A DNA stretch of 64,000 nucleotides, from the NCBI GenBank assembly GCA_009746045.1, contig RPFO01000041.1, forward strand, positions 625,944-689,943, read 5' to 3'. Shown in pieces: positions 29,504 through 39,672 of the stretch (positions are counted from its first letter, which is position 1; the number at the start of each line of letters is the position of its first letter). This stretch comes from Mesostigma viride. Taxonomy: Eukaryota > Streptophyta > Mesostigmatophyceae > Mesostigmatales > Mesostigmataceae. Both the position numbers and the translations under genes were made by a program. Below the pieces are notes generated by a model, which worked only from the letters and a program-made list of their open reading frames with translations, searched no databases and was not told the DNA's origin.

Positions 29504-29851
29504 GACTGGAAGCGGCACAAGATGAAAAGGAAGTTAGAGAAGAAGAAAAGGCACTGGAAGGAGGGCAAGTAGGACCGCTGCACATACAGCAAGGGGGTGC
29601 ACTATGAGGAGGGGGGGGCAGGGGATGAGGATGGGGATGTCATGGATGTTGATGCTAGACTGTGCATGTTCTGCAGTGGCCCCACACATACAACTCACAA
29701 CGTCCCCTTCCTCGATCATCTGTGGTGGCACGGATTGTGTGCAGGGCGCCCACATGCTGTGCCCACGGGTCTCACCCTGGAAACCGTGCCAAAGGGGGGG
29801 TGGTACTGCCAAGACTGCGAGCCTGGGGGCGCCTATAGTGATGATGAATGA
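29504..29851 (+). pseudogene. transposon C-terminal region: Lys-rich tail and PHD-like finger
   Basis: A Lys/Arg-rich segment (KRHKMKRKLEKKKRHW) ends at a TAG near 29570. The same frame continues through YSKGVHYEEGG and an acidic patch to a PHD-like set: CMFC, WWHGLCAG and WYCQDC. It ends at 29851. Whether it belongs to the transposase or is a separate ORF cannot be decided because of the stop. PHD fingers bind histone tails and may steer integration. Confidence 0.5.
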
Positions 29852-30368
29852 GCATTTGGCTAGTGTCTGGCGCTGTCAGGTGGTGATCTAGGAATATCCA
29901 TCAAATAGGGCTGCGCTTGTCAGAATGACGTGAAAATTTGGGGCTGCATGTCCGCCAACCTGTAATATTTGGGAATATATGATTTGGCACAATTCCATGT
30001 GTTTAGGATTTGATTTTTTTTTGTGGAAAAAAGTACCCTTTTGCAGGAAAATCCATCAATTTGTCTATTCATGATTATTCTGTGCTCAAAATTAGGTAGC
30101 ATTTCTCAAAAGTCAGGGAACTATATGGGAATATATGATTTGGTCCCAATATGTTTGCCCACTGCCCTAGGAAAAATGTGACTAAAATAGCGTCTTTTTC
30201 TATTTTTAGCGCGTTACCGGTGTATGGCTCACATGTATGGTGGGGGCTAGTACCCCCCCCAAGTGGCTGGAAATATTTATGGTCCCCAATCATCATTGGA
30301 TTTTTAGCACATGCAAAGGCATGGTTTCCAGAAAAGTGCCCTTTAGGGATGTACATCCCCTCCCCCTA
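29852..30368. other. non-coding A+T-rich stretch
   Basis: No gene seen. GGGAATATATGATTTGG occurs twice, at 29971 and 30128. No inverted end matching GGGGACG was found here. Confidence 0.5.
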
Positions 30369-30544
30369 CATAATTAATTAATTAGGAACATAACTCCGTT
30401 GGGAGTATATGTAGCACATATCCCAGAGAAGGGGCATATGGCTTTTAATACATTCTAAGCTACTTCCTGCAAGGGTGGGAATTTAAACGACACTTGCTTT
30501 AGCTGCACCAAGGGCACCTGCACCACCATGATGTCTCGGAGCTC
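30369..30544 (-). repeat. LINE/SINE 3' end with CTCCCAACGGAG and TTAA tail
   Basis: Minus-strand reading: ... CACATATACTCCCAACGGAG TTATGTTCC then a TAATTAATTAAT tail at about 30384-30369. The body includes the GTGCAGGTGCCC-type inverted segment also found at 49500 and 30990. Confidence 0.55.
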
Positions 30545-30574
30545 AACCCAACTAAGGGGGGCCCTACCTTCAGC

Positions 30575-31125
30575 TCCGGCAGAGCGCAAGGGGGAAGCCG
30601 GTATACTGGAGCGGGGCGGTCATCCACGTTGACCACAAGCCCTGGCAGGCCCCTCCTGCCACCTCAGACTAGGGAATATATACCAGTAGTGTAGTTTAGT
30701 CAGGCTTAGCCTAGCATGTGGCCCACGCGCATGTGCGCCCATAACGGCCCCCATCATTGGATGATGCCTTCAGACTTTAGCCACGCCATGCCTATAATGG
30801 GACCCCCATGGATGTTGCATTAAGAATTTAGCCCTGCTATGCCTATGCAGAGAGATGCTCTCTGTCGAGAAGCCATGCCCTAGCTCTTGTATAGCCATGA
30901 TGATCTTCCCCACCTATGACGGGCTCCCCTTAGCTGGGAGTTGCCCGAGACTCTGGGTGGTGCAGGTGCCCTAGTGCACCTAGAGCAAGTGTTGTTTACA
31001 TAATTTCCTCCCTTGCAGGAAGTAGCCTAGAATGTATTATAGGCCATATGCCCCTTCTCAGGGATATGTGCTACAGATACTCCCAACGGAGTTATGTTTC
31101 TAATTAATTAATTAATTAATTAAGG
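30575..31125 (+). repeat. LINE fragment: end of ORF1, 3' UTR and TTAA tail
   Basis: Codes the ORF1 end (KPVYWSGAVIHVDHKPWQ) up to a TAG at 30670, then a 3' UTR homologous to 31378-31126 (minus) and to 49818-49377 (minus), then CTCCCAACGGAG and a TTAA tail (31098-31125). The same ORF1-to-3'UTR junction exists in the opposite-strand copy, so no ORF2 lies between. Confidence 0.6.
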
Positions 31126-31378
31126 GGGGCGCCCTTCATGGGGGGGAAGATCATCATGGCAATACAAGAGCTAGGGCATGGCTTCTCATCAGAGAGTGAC
31201 TCTCCGCATAGGCAGGGCTGAGCTAAATTCTTAATGCATAATCCATGGGGGTCCCATTATAGGCAGGGCGTGGCTAATCATGCATTATCCATTTAATCCA
31301 TGCAGCCATTATGGGCGCACATGCGCTGGGGCCGCGTGGTAGGCTAAGCCTTACTAATCTACACTACTGCTATATTCC
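31126..31378 (-). repeat. 3' UTR of the ORF1-only LINE copy
   Basis: Homologous to 30673-30910 in inverted orientation; it meets the plus-strand copy tail to tail at the shared TTAATTAATTAA tract. The CTCCCAACGGAG part is missing from this copy or is replaced by that tract. Confidence 0.5.
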
Positions 31379-32948
31379 CTAGACTGGGGGTGCCTGCCAG
31401 GGCTTGTGGTCGACGTGGATGACGTCCCCCCGCCAGTATACCCGTTTCCCCCCTGCGCTGTGCCGGAGCTGGAGGTAGGTCGGCCATAGCTCGCGTCGCC
31501 GTTGTTGCTGGGCCAGGGTCAGGTCGTCGTCCAGCGTGTAGCGAGTCCTCGAGAGCTTCTTGCGGATTTTAAGAAACACCAGCTTGTCCGCCATGTACTT
31601 AAGGTGAGGAGCCGGGGAGCCGGGCCAACCTTACCCCGCGCGAGGGGAAGGCGGGCAGCCGACATCCGCTGCTCACCAGTGATGTGCATGGGGGCAAGAA
31701 TGTCGCGCTTAAATGCCGTGAGAAGAGTCGTCGAGGTCTCATCTGCAGGCTGGTCGAAGTGCTTGACGATGACATTGTGGCTGCGCTGAGTGCGGTCGGT
31801 CTCCTCGCGGAGGTCGAGGGCTTGTTGCTTAACCCCTCAACCGTCCTCGTGCCGATTTTCGACCACGAGTTTTTCTCGTGACTCAAAATCGGCACGAGTT
31901 TGTGCGCCCTGTAGGGATCTGGCGGGAAGGTTTTTTCGGGTAAAAATAGGACCGTTGGAAAGATCTAGATCTGCTCTTTCCGTAGGACACTTGAATGACC
32001 GTATCTGACCACCGGACCAGGGTGCAAACCCTGGTCAAAGTCAACAGGGTACTCTAAACTGGTGACTCAAAATAGTCACCAGTTATTTTGAGCATTTTCT
32101 TGCGGTTCCCTGGGTGAAACAAGACATGTAAGTGCTTGGATGTAGTGTTTGGGTACAGTTGCAGTCCCCCTGACATACTAGGGTGAAATCCAAGGTATAC
32201 GTGGTCCATCATGCGTTGGTTGTGAAGCCCGTGCTCGCGGCACGCGCGTAGCCTTCTCCAAGCATATGCGGCAGTGGTTATGGCAAGCGTTGGTGGCACC
32301 CTGGTTGGAATAGGTGTTAGCATGCATTTTTACCAATATTCCATGCTTACCTATCATGTCCAGGTTCAAAACTGCACTAGAATGCTTGTTTTAGCCCCCC
32401 AAAACTGGTGACTCAAATGAGTCACCAGTTATTTTTAGCACTCTCTTGTGGGTCCCTGGGGCGGTTACATTTTTTAGTGTTGGTTACCCATCCTAACTTG
32501 TAAACCTATCTACAAAACCAACCCCAGGGTCAACTCATTGAGAAAAGAGGTCTATCACGCATTGTAAGAGTGTCACCGCACACACTCACCGTACCCCCCT
32601 GAGGGGGGGGCTATTTATAGAGCAGGGGGACCTAGTACTAGAACCACCCACTATACCCCCAGGTGGGCCCTCATATGGGTATGCTTGGTTCCCAGTATGG
32701 TCTAGAAATAATAATTAGGTTGAATGGGGGCACCTGTGGCGTACTGTGCAACTGGTGACTCATCCTAGGCACGAGTCAGAGACGGTTGAGGGGTTAAGCT
32801 GTGCCGCGATGGTGGAGGTGGTGGAGGTGGCGTGGTGCTTGAGCAGGTCCGCCCGGGTCTGGGTGGGAGGGGCATCGCCGGTTGGGCCAGCAGGGCACAA
32901 GGAGTTAATTTTACGGGGCGTAAACGCCCCGGTTGAGGTTACTGGCAC
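31379..32948 (-). pseudogene. L1-like LINE ORF1, interrupted by a MITE
   Basis: Two parts: 32798-32948 (TRADLLKHHATSTTSTIAAQ) and 31379-31828. The C-terminal part has HNVIVKHFDQP, then, after one frame change near 31600, DKLVFLKIRKKL, LDDDLTLAQQQRRRELWP and VYWRGDVIHVD. This is the RRM/C-terminal-domain pattern of LINE-1-type ORF1 RNA-binding proteins. The gap is exactly the TTAA-flanked insertion 31833-32793. The stop at 31379 is followed directly by the 3' UTR. Confidence 0.6.
31833..32793. mobile_element. TTAA-flanked non-autonomous DNA transposon (piggyBac-like MITE)
   Basis: Terminal inverted repeat CCCCTCAACCGTC / GACGGTTGAGGGG, directly flanked by TTAA on both sides (31829-31832 and 32794-32797). 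Removing the insert and one TTAA keeps the LINE ORF1 frame open. TTAA duplication and CCC ends fit piggyBac. Internal marks: a nested hairpin at 31846-31898, and two palindromes built on AACTGGTGACT with a shared following segment (about 32058-32085 and 32404-32431). No transposase is encoded. Confidence 0.6.
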
Positions 32949-32960
32949 TCTGGTACCCGG

Positions 32961-33370
32961 CCGTGTGAATCTTGGGTGAATCTAGGGTGAATTCAGGGTG
33001 ACCACTTTTCACCCTCCCTTACTTTTTCAGCGCGGAAAGTAGGGTGAATTTTTCTCACCCTAATTTCACCCATGATTCATGGCACGCATGACCTCGGGGT
33101 GAACCTTGGGTGAAATTAGGGTGAATTTTTTTCACCCATGGTTCACCCATGATTCACGGCACGCATGAATTCAGGGTGAAACTTGGGTGAAATTAGGGTG
33201 AAAAGCTTTCACCCTACTTTCACCCAAGATTCATGGCATCCATGAGTTCAGGGTGAACCTTGGGTGAAAAGCTTTCACCCTGAATTCACCCATTATTTAC
33301 GCAGTTTTCACCCATCTTTCACATGTCATGAATTGTGGATGATTTGTGGGCAAAACTAGGGTGAAAGAGG
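32961..33370. repeat. GGGTGAA/TTCACCC repeat cluster
   Basis: About 13 GGGTGA and 10 TCACCC in 410 bp. Part is organised as roughly 77-bp imperfect tandem units starting near 33085 with CACGCATGA; many neighbouring pairs form hairpins such as GGGTGAAAAGCTTTCACCC. 33371-33635 holds nothing recognisable. Confidence 0.7.
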
Positions 33371-33635
33371 CCTTGCGCCGCTTTTGCCTGGATGTCAGGC
33401 CACAGCTCATCACCGAATATATATAGAGAGAGCTCTAGTAGAGTCGAGCTAGACTAGCTCCCTGAATCGCGCAAGGCATGTGATCAACAATTGCCAATTT
33501 CTATAATTAATTTTATTATTTGCTTTATGAAATTGCATACATGTAACTCAAGTAATTAATTAATTGATGTAACTCAAGTACAGCACTAGTTTAAACGTAG
33601 CAGCACATGTTCATTGTAATAGCTCATAACATGTC

Positions 33636-33646
33636 TTAAGGGGACG
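33636..33646 (+). repeat. candidate 5' terminus TTAA-GGGGACG, second copy
   Basis: Same TTAAGGGGACG start as 26875, followed by GAATATTTTCCCGCC and AAAAAATTC. Confidence 0.4.
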
Positions 33647-33740
33647 TGGCGCGCCGAATATTTTCCCGCCGAAAAAATTCCCGGTACCGCGAAAATGAAA
33701 AACGTGAGTTGTGCACGAGTGCACGTCGGACGAACACGCG

Positions 33741-34091
33741 ATGGCGGTCACTAGACGCGAAAGTGCGTTGCAAGCCAGATGTATTAGCGCCGCAAATGCA
33801 TGGAAAAATGATAACGGTTATTCCCACGTATCGCTGGATGACATTTTCGACCGGGATAAATTAGTGTCGCTCGGGGCAGTGTCACGCAAGCACGACCCCC
33901 CCAAATCGCGAACTGACCCACCTAATAAATTCCGCCATGCCGCGTATCGGTGGGTAGCTGAGCGCCTGAGCTGGCGAGAAGCCGACGGAAGTGCCAAGGA
34001 ACTTCCTAGGGAGCTGTTTGATGCAATTCGCGACCGTTTCCCTGACCCCGACATGCAATATGTCGGGTTTATCCCAACCGGAGACAGATGA
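33741..34091 (+). CDS. small conserved ORF, second copy (NGY...GFIPT family)
   Basis: 116 residues from ATG (MAVTRRES) in the same GCGATGGCGG context as 26981. Shares NGY, LGAVSRKH.PP, NKFRHAAYRW, DGSAKELP and YVGFIPT with the first copy, while the N-terminus differs. Divergence with the reading frame and length kept indicates purifying selection in the family. No transposase follows. After 34091 to 34343 nothing is recognised. Confidence 0.6.
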   Translation: MAVTRRESALQARCISAANAWKNDNGYSHVSLDDIFDRDKLVSLGAVSRKHDPPKSRTDPPNKFRHAAYRWVAERLSWREADGSAKELPRELFDAIRDRFPDPDMQYVGFIPTGDR

Positions 34092-34343
34092 GCGCTGGCC
34101 CATGCGACGCCATGTCGACCCGCCCGTGCTGAGCGAGCTTTTGCGCTAGACTAGAGAAAAATTGTCCCGGTCTTGCCTTTGCAAAAAAATGCACCTCAGC
34201 ACCTGCTAGCTTATGGTAAATTTGCAACTTATGAACAAAACGGCAAATCAATCCAATCTCACGTTCAAAATGCGGCTTCCAGAGACATGTATCGACTACT
34301 TTGTTTATGCGTGTGATTCAAACAAGCCAATTGTGAATTCCAG

Positions 34344-34541
34344 AATCCATTTCTGGCCTTGCCTTGCTTTGCATGCATCACCACAAAACATCAAATTTAT
34401 TACAATATGTGTGCTAGCTCTATACGGTGGAAAAACACAGACATGTCTACCAGATGGCAACACGGCCATCTGTATGCTAGGGTGAGCACACTATGTGAAT
34501 GTGCAGGGCCAGCCCACAGCAGCTGTGCCCCTGCTCTACCC
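34344..34541 (-). repeat. DIRS-like element split repeat, unit A1
   Basis: 198 bp, repeated at 34773-34970 (A2) with very few changes. It lies outside unit B1. Order along the plus strand is A1-B1-A2-ORFs-B2. Confidence 0.75.
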
Positions 34542-34565
34542 CTTTTGCCAGGGTGGGTGGGTGGG

Positions 34566-34777
34566 AGGCAAAAGAAACAACCTGCTTCCCTGGAATGGAA
34601 GCCCACCTTTTATAGCAACCACCTGTCCAGCCAACCCCTACCTGGGTGGCTGGGGTACGGGTGCCAGCACAAAAAATATTTTTTTCTAAAATTATTTTTT
34701 CTTTTGGTGCTATACGGCGTTGCATTCTCCGCTCAGCAGGTTAGTCATAGATAAAATGAGCATAGCTCACCAAATCC
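34566..34777 (-). repeat. DIRS-like element split repeat, unit B1
   Basis: About 212 bp starting AGGCAAAAGAAACAACC and ending CACCAAATCC. Repeated at 39462-39672 (B2) beyond the coding region. Shares AATCC with the start of A2. Confidence 0.75.
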
Positions 34778-34970
34778 ATTTCTGGCCTTGCCTTGCTTTG
34801 CATGCATCACCACAAAACATCAAATTTATTACAATATGTGTGCTAGCTCTATACGGTGGAATAACACAGACATGTCTACCAGATGGCAACACGGCCATCT
34901 GTATGCTAGGGTGAGCACACTATGTGAATGTGCAGGGCCAGCCCACAGCAGCTGTGCCCCTGCTCTACCC
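34773..34970 (-). repeat. DIRS-like element split repeat, unit A2
   Basis: Inner copy of A1. In element sense the element reads B2-ORFs-A2-B1-A1, the split direct repeat pattern of PAT/TOC/Kangaroo elements. Confidence 0.75.
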
Positions 34971-35165
34971 ACATCTCCTTACATGGCTAACAGCCGAAAA
35001 TACGTAGGACATGCAAAAAAGAAAACTTAAACTACCTAGCTATGGGGGTACTTTGTCCCAACCCAGGTTCACCCTCGGGTTAGTTAAACCATTTCCCCCC
35101 TGACCTCCCACACAAGGGTGAGGTCAGTTGATAGCTAAAAGACGAGAGATAAAAACAGGAGGACG

Positions 35166-38095
35166 TCAAAACTCGACGCCACCGAAGTGGCGCCGGAAAG
35201 CCGCTGGGTCAAAACCCAGGGCCTGAGCCCAGAGGGCGGGTGGGATGTCGCGCCCCAGGAGGCTGCGGTGGAGGCCAATGTAGCGCGTGACCGAGAGGGC
35301 CGAAGCCCACCGGCCGCGCAGCTGGATGGCCTCCGGCGACTCGCCAGCGATGGCGTCGTGCGTCGCCCCCCCATGCCGGAGGCTGTGAAAAGAAAACATC
35401 CCTGGGATGCCATGCGGGCCTGCACAGCCTCCCACTGCTGCCTAGCCTGGCTGTACGTTAAGCCTCGAAAGAGGAGTGCATCCGGGGGCTGGCCAGCCGT
35501 CAGACGTCGCAGGAGCCACAAAGAAAGTGGATCCCGGACGAGGACGTGCTGGGCCGCCCCCTGCGCAGTTTTGGGGTTGCGCAGCACAAGGGCACCGACC
35601 ATGGGCCCTGGCTCGAGAAGGGGGTGGCCGGGATGAGCCACATCCCGAACCCGCAGCCCTAGCGCCTCGCTAATGCGTAAATACTGCTGGAAAGCAATAA
35701 TAATCAACGCACTCAAATGCACCTGTCGACGTGAAACTAGCAACAGGGCAGTGAAATAGCAAAGGCGCCAGGGCATAGGCGGAGGGCTGACAGCCGGAAC
35801 AAGCCGCTGCCAACCTGCTAGCAGGCGGTCCGCCAGTACCCAATTCCGAACAATGTCGGGGTAGTACAGGTGCAGACAGGCCTTGGCATGCTGGCATAAG
35901 GTACGCCCCCGCCCGCCTCTGGCATGGTAGACAGCAGAAATCCACTCACAGAAAATGGCTTCGGCGTCAGCTGGGTCGACAGGGCCAGGTGGCGCCCACG
36001 CCACGTAGACAGCCGCCGCACGCCGGTACGCTGGCAAGGTAGACACAGGGTTGACTGTGCCCTCCAAAAGTGCCAAGTCCCGAGGGCGTCGCGCCCCCTC
36101 AGGCCCAGGGTTGGGATGCACGTCACCACACCGGGTCAAGTCAGGAACCCAAGCGCCACGCCGACTGGCCTTGTCAGCTGGGTTGTGGTCGGTAGCCACC
36201 CAGACCCAGTGGCTCTGCATGTCGCCAGCCAGTGACAGAGCGCAGTAGCGCCGAACCAGCTGGTTGAGACGGTAGGAAGACGACCGCCCTCTGACAAACG
36301 CCCCCACCACAGCACTGGAGTCTACGAGCCGGACGACTCGCTTACCCCGACACGCCTTGGTCCGGCACGACCACTCGACCCCCTGTGTCGCAGCAATCGC
36401 CTCCTTGACGTTGATGTGGTTAGGCTGCCCCCGCCACCGGTAGGACAGTGCCGTACGCCAGTGGCCACTATCCAGCAGGCTGTAGTCCCCCTCCTCCATG
36501 CGCTCCAGGTCCCAGTCCTCCCCAGACGTTAAAGCTGTCGTCCGCCACCCCCGCGCTTCGCGCCGGGTCGCCAGCCGGGCACAATCGGCCCCAGGCAGGT
36601 CCCTGTAGACCACCCCACCGCCGGAGCCGCTCGCATCACTTGCGACGACCCGGTCAGAAAGGGGCCGGGCCCTGGCCGCCCTCAAAAAGGGGGCCAGGTC
36701 GATCGCCGCCTGAAGCTCCTGGCGGGCCCCCGCAGGGAGGCGCCAGCGGCGCCCAGGCAGGGAGGCATTCATGGCTGCTAGCAGCCGGTACGTCTCAGAC
36801 CACACCGAAAGCATGGGGCGGCACAGCAGATGCATCCACACCCACTTCCCAAGCACAGAACTAAGTTCGCGGTAGTATGTAAACCCGCGATCTAAGATTC
36901 TATGAGTAGCGGCGATAACTGCCACCACACGCTCAGGAACAGGCACCACGTCACCATCCCTTTGGTGAATGACCCCCACCGCCTGCACACCAGTCTGCTC
37001 TGCTGTCGCCCGTACCACCTTGTCAGACTTCTGCACCAGCCCAACAGCGGCGTAGGCAGCCTGAACACGATCTAGCTGCTGATTCACCCCATCCACCGAC
37101 GCACAGTGGGTGAAATGGAGGTCATCGATCGTCACAGCATGCATACCTTCCAGATCCTGCCGAGATTCGAAGCACGGCGAGGGCGCCAAGGGCGCAGCAG
37201 GGTCCTCCTCCAGCCTCAGCCGGACGGTCTCCCCCGCCTCGTTGGCCTCCGCCACCAGGATCAGCGCGGACATGTTGATGCTCAGCCCACGACTAGCCTC
37301 CAACGGCGGCTTGGGGCCACAGCGGTACAACACAGACTGATGCACACACTGGGCCACCGCGACGGCCAGCTTGTTGCCCATTGGCCAGCACAACATCCAC
37401 GGCCACACCTTCCGACGAGCCCCACTCAGGCCCACCAGATCCGACCACACCGGCATCCACGCACAGTACCGCCGCATCCAAACTGGCAGGCGGAGTCTGT
37501 TGTAGTACGAATCCAAATCTGATACGCCCCCAAAAACATCCTCCCCAGCGCGCGTGGGCAAATCGCAAATCACGCCAAGGTGTGGTAAAAAAGCGGGCAT
37601 AGGATCTGGTAGTGGCATGTTGCCACGCCGGTTGTCCACAATCAGCCGTATACGGCCGTCGGGCTTTCCGACCCCAAAAGTACCGTTCACCATAGGCGGC
37701 TCCTCCTCAAAAAATCCACCCAAAATCCCCCTCTCCACACACACCGTGCAAACCCGCGCGAACTCCTCCATGCTACACCCCCGCGAGATCCGCATCGACT
37801 TCTGCAAGATCCGCTCTGCTGGGCTCAGCGTCCGTACCATCCTACTCTCATCATTCAAAATTGCTCCCCAAGAGGGGGGTAGTAAGTTCAGCACATCCAC
37901 TTGGCCACCTTCCCCCGGACCAGGCAAAGCCAAGCGTGCGGCCACTAACGGTTCGTAAGGGGCTCCTTCAGCATATTCACCCCCATCCACTACAGATCCT
38001 GCCATTGCCGCTACGGAACCACCGTTCCGGCGGACAAAGGACCTGCAAGCATCATCGATCCCATCTAGGGCCGCCTGCTGCAGAGGCCCGGGCAC
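35166..38095 (-). CDS. DIRS-like pol: reverse transcriptase, RNase H, tyrosine recombinase
   Basis: One frame of about 900 residues plus a short C-terminal part in another frame. RT: GKPDGRIRLIVDNRRGN and the catalytic box TIDDLHFTH. RNase H: SDASGSGG, NVKEAIAA, LVDSSAVVGA and DHNPADKASR. Tyrosine recombinase: QQYLRISEALGL with the first Arg, then HSLRHGGATHD, GRWAS and TRYI (35435-35166) as the His-Arg, His/Trp and Tyr motifs. A frame change near 35400 separates the two recombinase halves, so this copy is probably dead unless it is an error. No integrase and no methyltransferase. Recombinase use replaces integration by a DDE enzyme. Confidence 0.85.
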
Positions 38096-38291
38096 ACGGG
38101 CTGAATCTACAGCAGGCGGGTCTCGCCCCCCCCCCCCATCCAGTTTAACGCCCTAACCGTCTGACAGGCTAGTGTGCGAGCATTAAAAGCCCGACTCATC
38201 CTATCGCGCCTACGGCCTGAGCGTACCTGCTGCCACCAGTCACGAGGTGGCAGGGGTGCTGGAAGAGGTAGTGGAAGAAGGCACCGCTCCC

Positions 38292-39393
38292 TCACTTGTT
38301 GTTGTTGGACGGGCCGCCCTGCCCCTTCTTGCCGGGACCCTGCTCCAGCTTGTGCTGCAGCTTCCCCATGCTCATCGCCGCCCGCACCGCCGGAGACGCC
38401 AGCATTGCTCCACCCTCCTGGAATGGCAGCATTGCCGACGGAGTCCCCTTCCACCCCGTCGACCCCACATCCACCAGCTGGCATGCCGTGATCAGCTTTG
38501 CCAGGTACTCGGCTGCTGCCAGCTCCAGAATTACTTCGGAGCGTGGCGTGGCCCAGTAGCCAAATTCTGTCACCATCGTGTCCAGAATTCCTGCCATCTG
38601 CAGGAGCAGCATCCGCCTCTCCCCGCTGGCTGAGCTGCCGTGCATCGTCAGCATTAACGATGCACGGATGGACTTCCCCCCCACGCTCTCCGCGTAGTCC
38701 AGCATTCCCGGCAGCACCGCCTCCAGCATGTTGCTCACCAGCACCGGCACTGCATGCCCACTCAGCGCCACCCCCTTCGTGCGCGCCAGCCTGCCAGCAG
38801 TCGTCGCTGCGGCTGGGCTTGCAGCTGCTGGAGTCTTTGCCTGGTCCAGCAGCTTCGACATGGCCGATATCAGGTCGCCAATATCTCCGCCAGTGCGGGC
38901 GTTGCCCGGCCGGGATGGAAGCCCTCCAGCTGGCGTTGCATAGCCCGTCTCGGTCCCCAGCAGCCGACCTAGGTTTCGGTCCAGGTCCGCCACAGCCTGG
39001 TCGATCGCCCCAGGAGCGCCATCGTCCTCCCCAGCGCCCGCTCCACCATGCCCCGCCCCTCCGCTTCCACCTGCCGAAGGGGGAACACCCCCCGTTCCCA
39101 CCCACCTGCTGACACTGGTGGTCCGGCTCTGCAATAGCCTCCCCCAGTTGCGCTGCTAGCACATCGGCCAGGGCCTCCTCCCCATCCCAGTCGCTGACAA
39201 ACCCCCTTTCCTCCAGGACGTCCATGACGTTCTTGGCACGCCCCGGAGTGAGCTTCTGGATCCGCTCTAGCCAGTTCCCCTCCCCTAGGATCTTCTGGAC
39301 CGCAGTGGCGGCCTCCTTTGGGGTGCATCCCTCCTTGGCTGCTTGCTTGAGTTTCGCTAGGAAATTCCGGTCTGGGGCTGTCACTGTGGTCAT
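38292..39393 (-). CDS. gag-like ORF of the DIRS-like element
   Basis: Starts at ATG 39393 (MTTVTAPDRN), charged and helical at first; a frame change near 39130 leads to a Gly-rich linker and a C-terminal half (KSIRASLMLTMHG, EFGYWATPRSEVILELAAAEYL) ending in a basic KKGQGGPSNNNK. Position upstream of RT and absence of enzyme motifs point to Gag. No zinc knuckle. It ends 200 bp before the pol start. Confidence 0.6.
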
Positions 39394-39461
39394 GGTGGGT
39401 TATACTGCTTGATGTGTTATCTTGCGTTTTGTTTTTTGTGATGTGGTCACGTGAGGTTCTC

Positions 39462-39672
39462 AGGCAAAAGAAACAACCTGCTTCCCTAGAATGGAAGCCC
39501 TCCCTTTATAGCAACCACCTCTCCAGCCAACCCCTACCTGGGTGGCTGGGGTACGGGTGCCAGCACAAAAAATATTTTTTCTAAAATTATTTTTTCTTTT
39601 GGTGCTATACGGCGTTGCATTCTCCGCTCAGCAGGTTAGTCATAGATAAAATGAGCATAGCTCACCAAATCC
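39462..39672 (-). repeat. DIRS-like element split repeat, unit B2 (element 5' end)
   Basis: Nearly identical to 34566-34777. The element ends at CAAATCC, directly against the TCCN array. No target duplication, as expected for tyrosine-recombinase elements. Confidence 0.75.

Noticed and set aside
32961-33370. CRISPR-like array
   Set aside because: Repeats are short, in both orientations and irregularly spaced, and the context is eukaryotic transposons.
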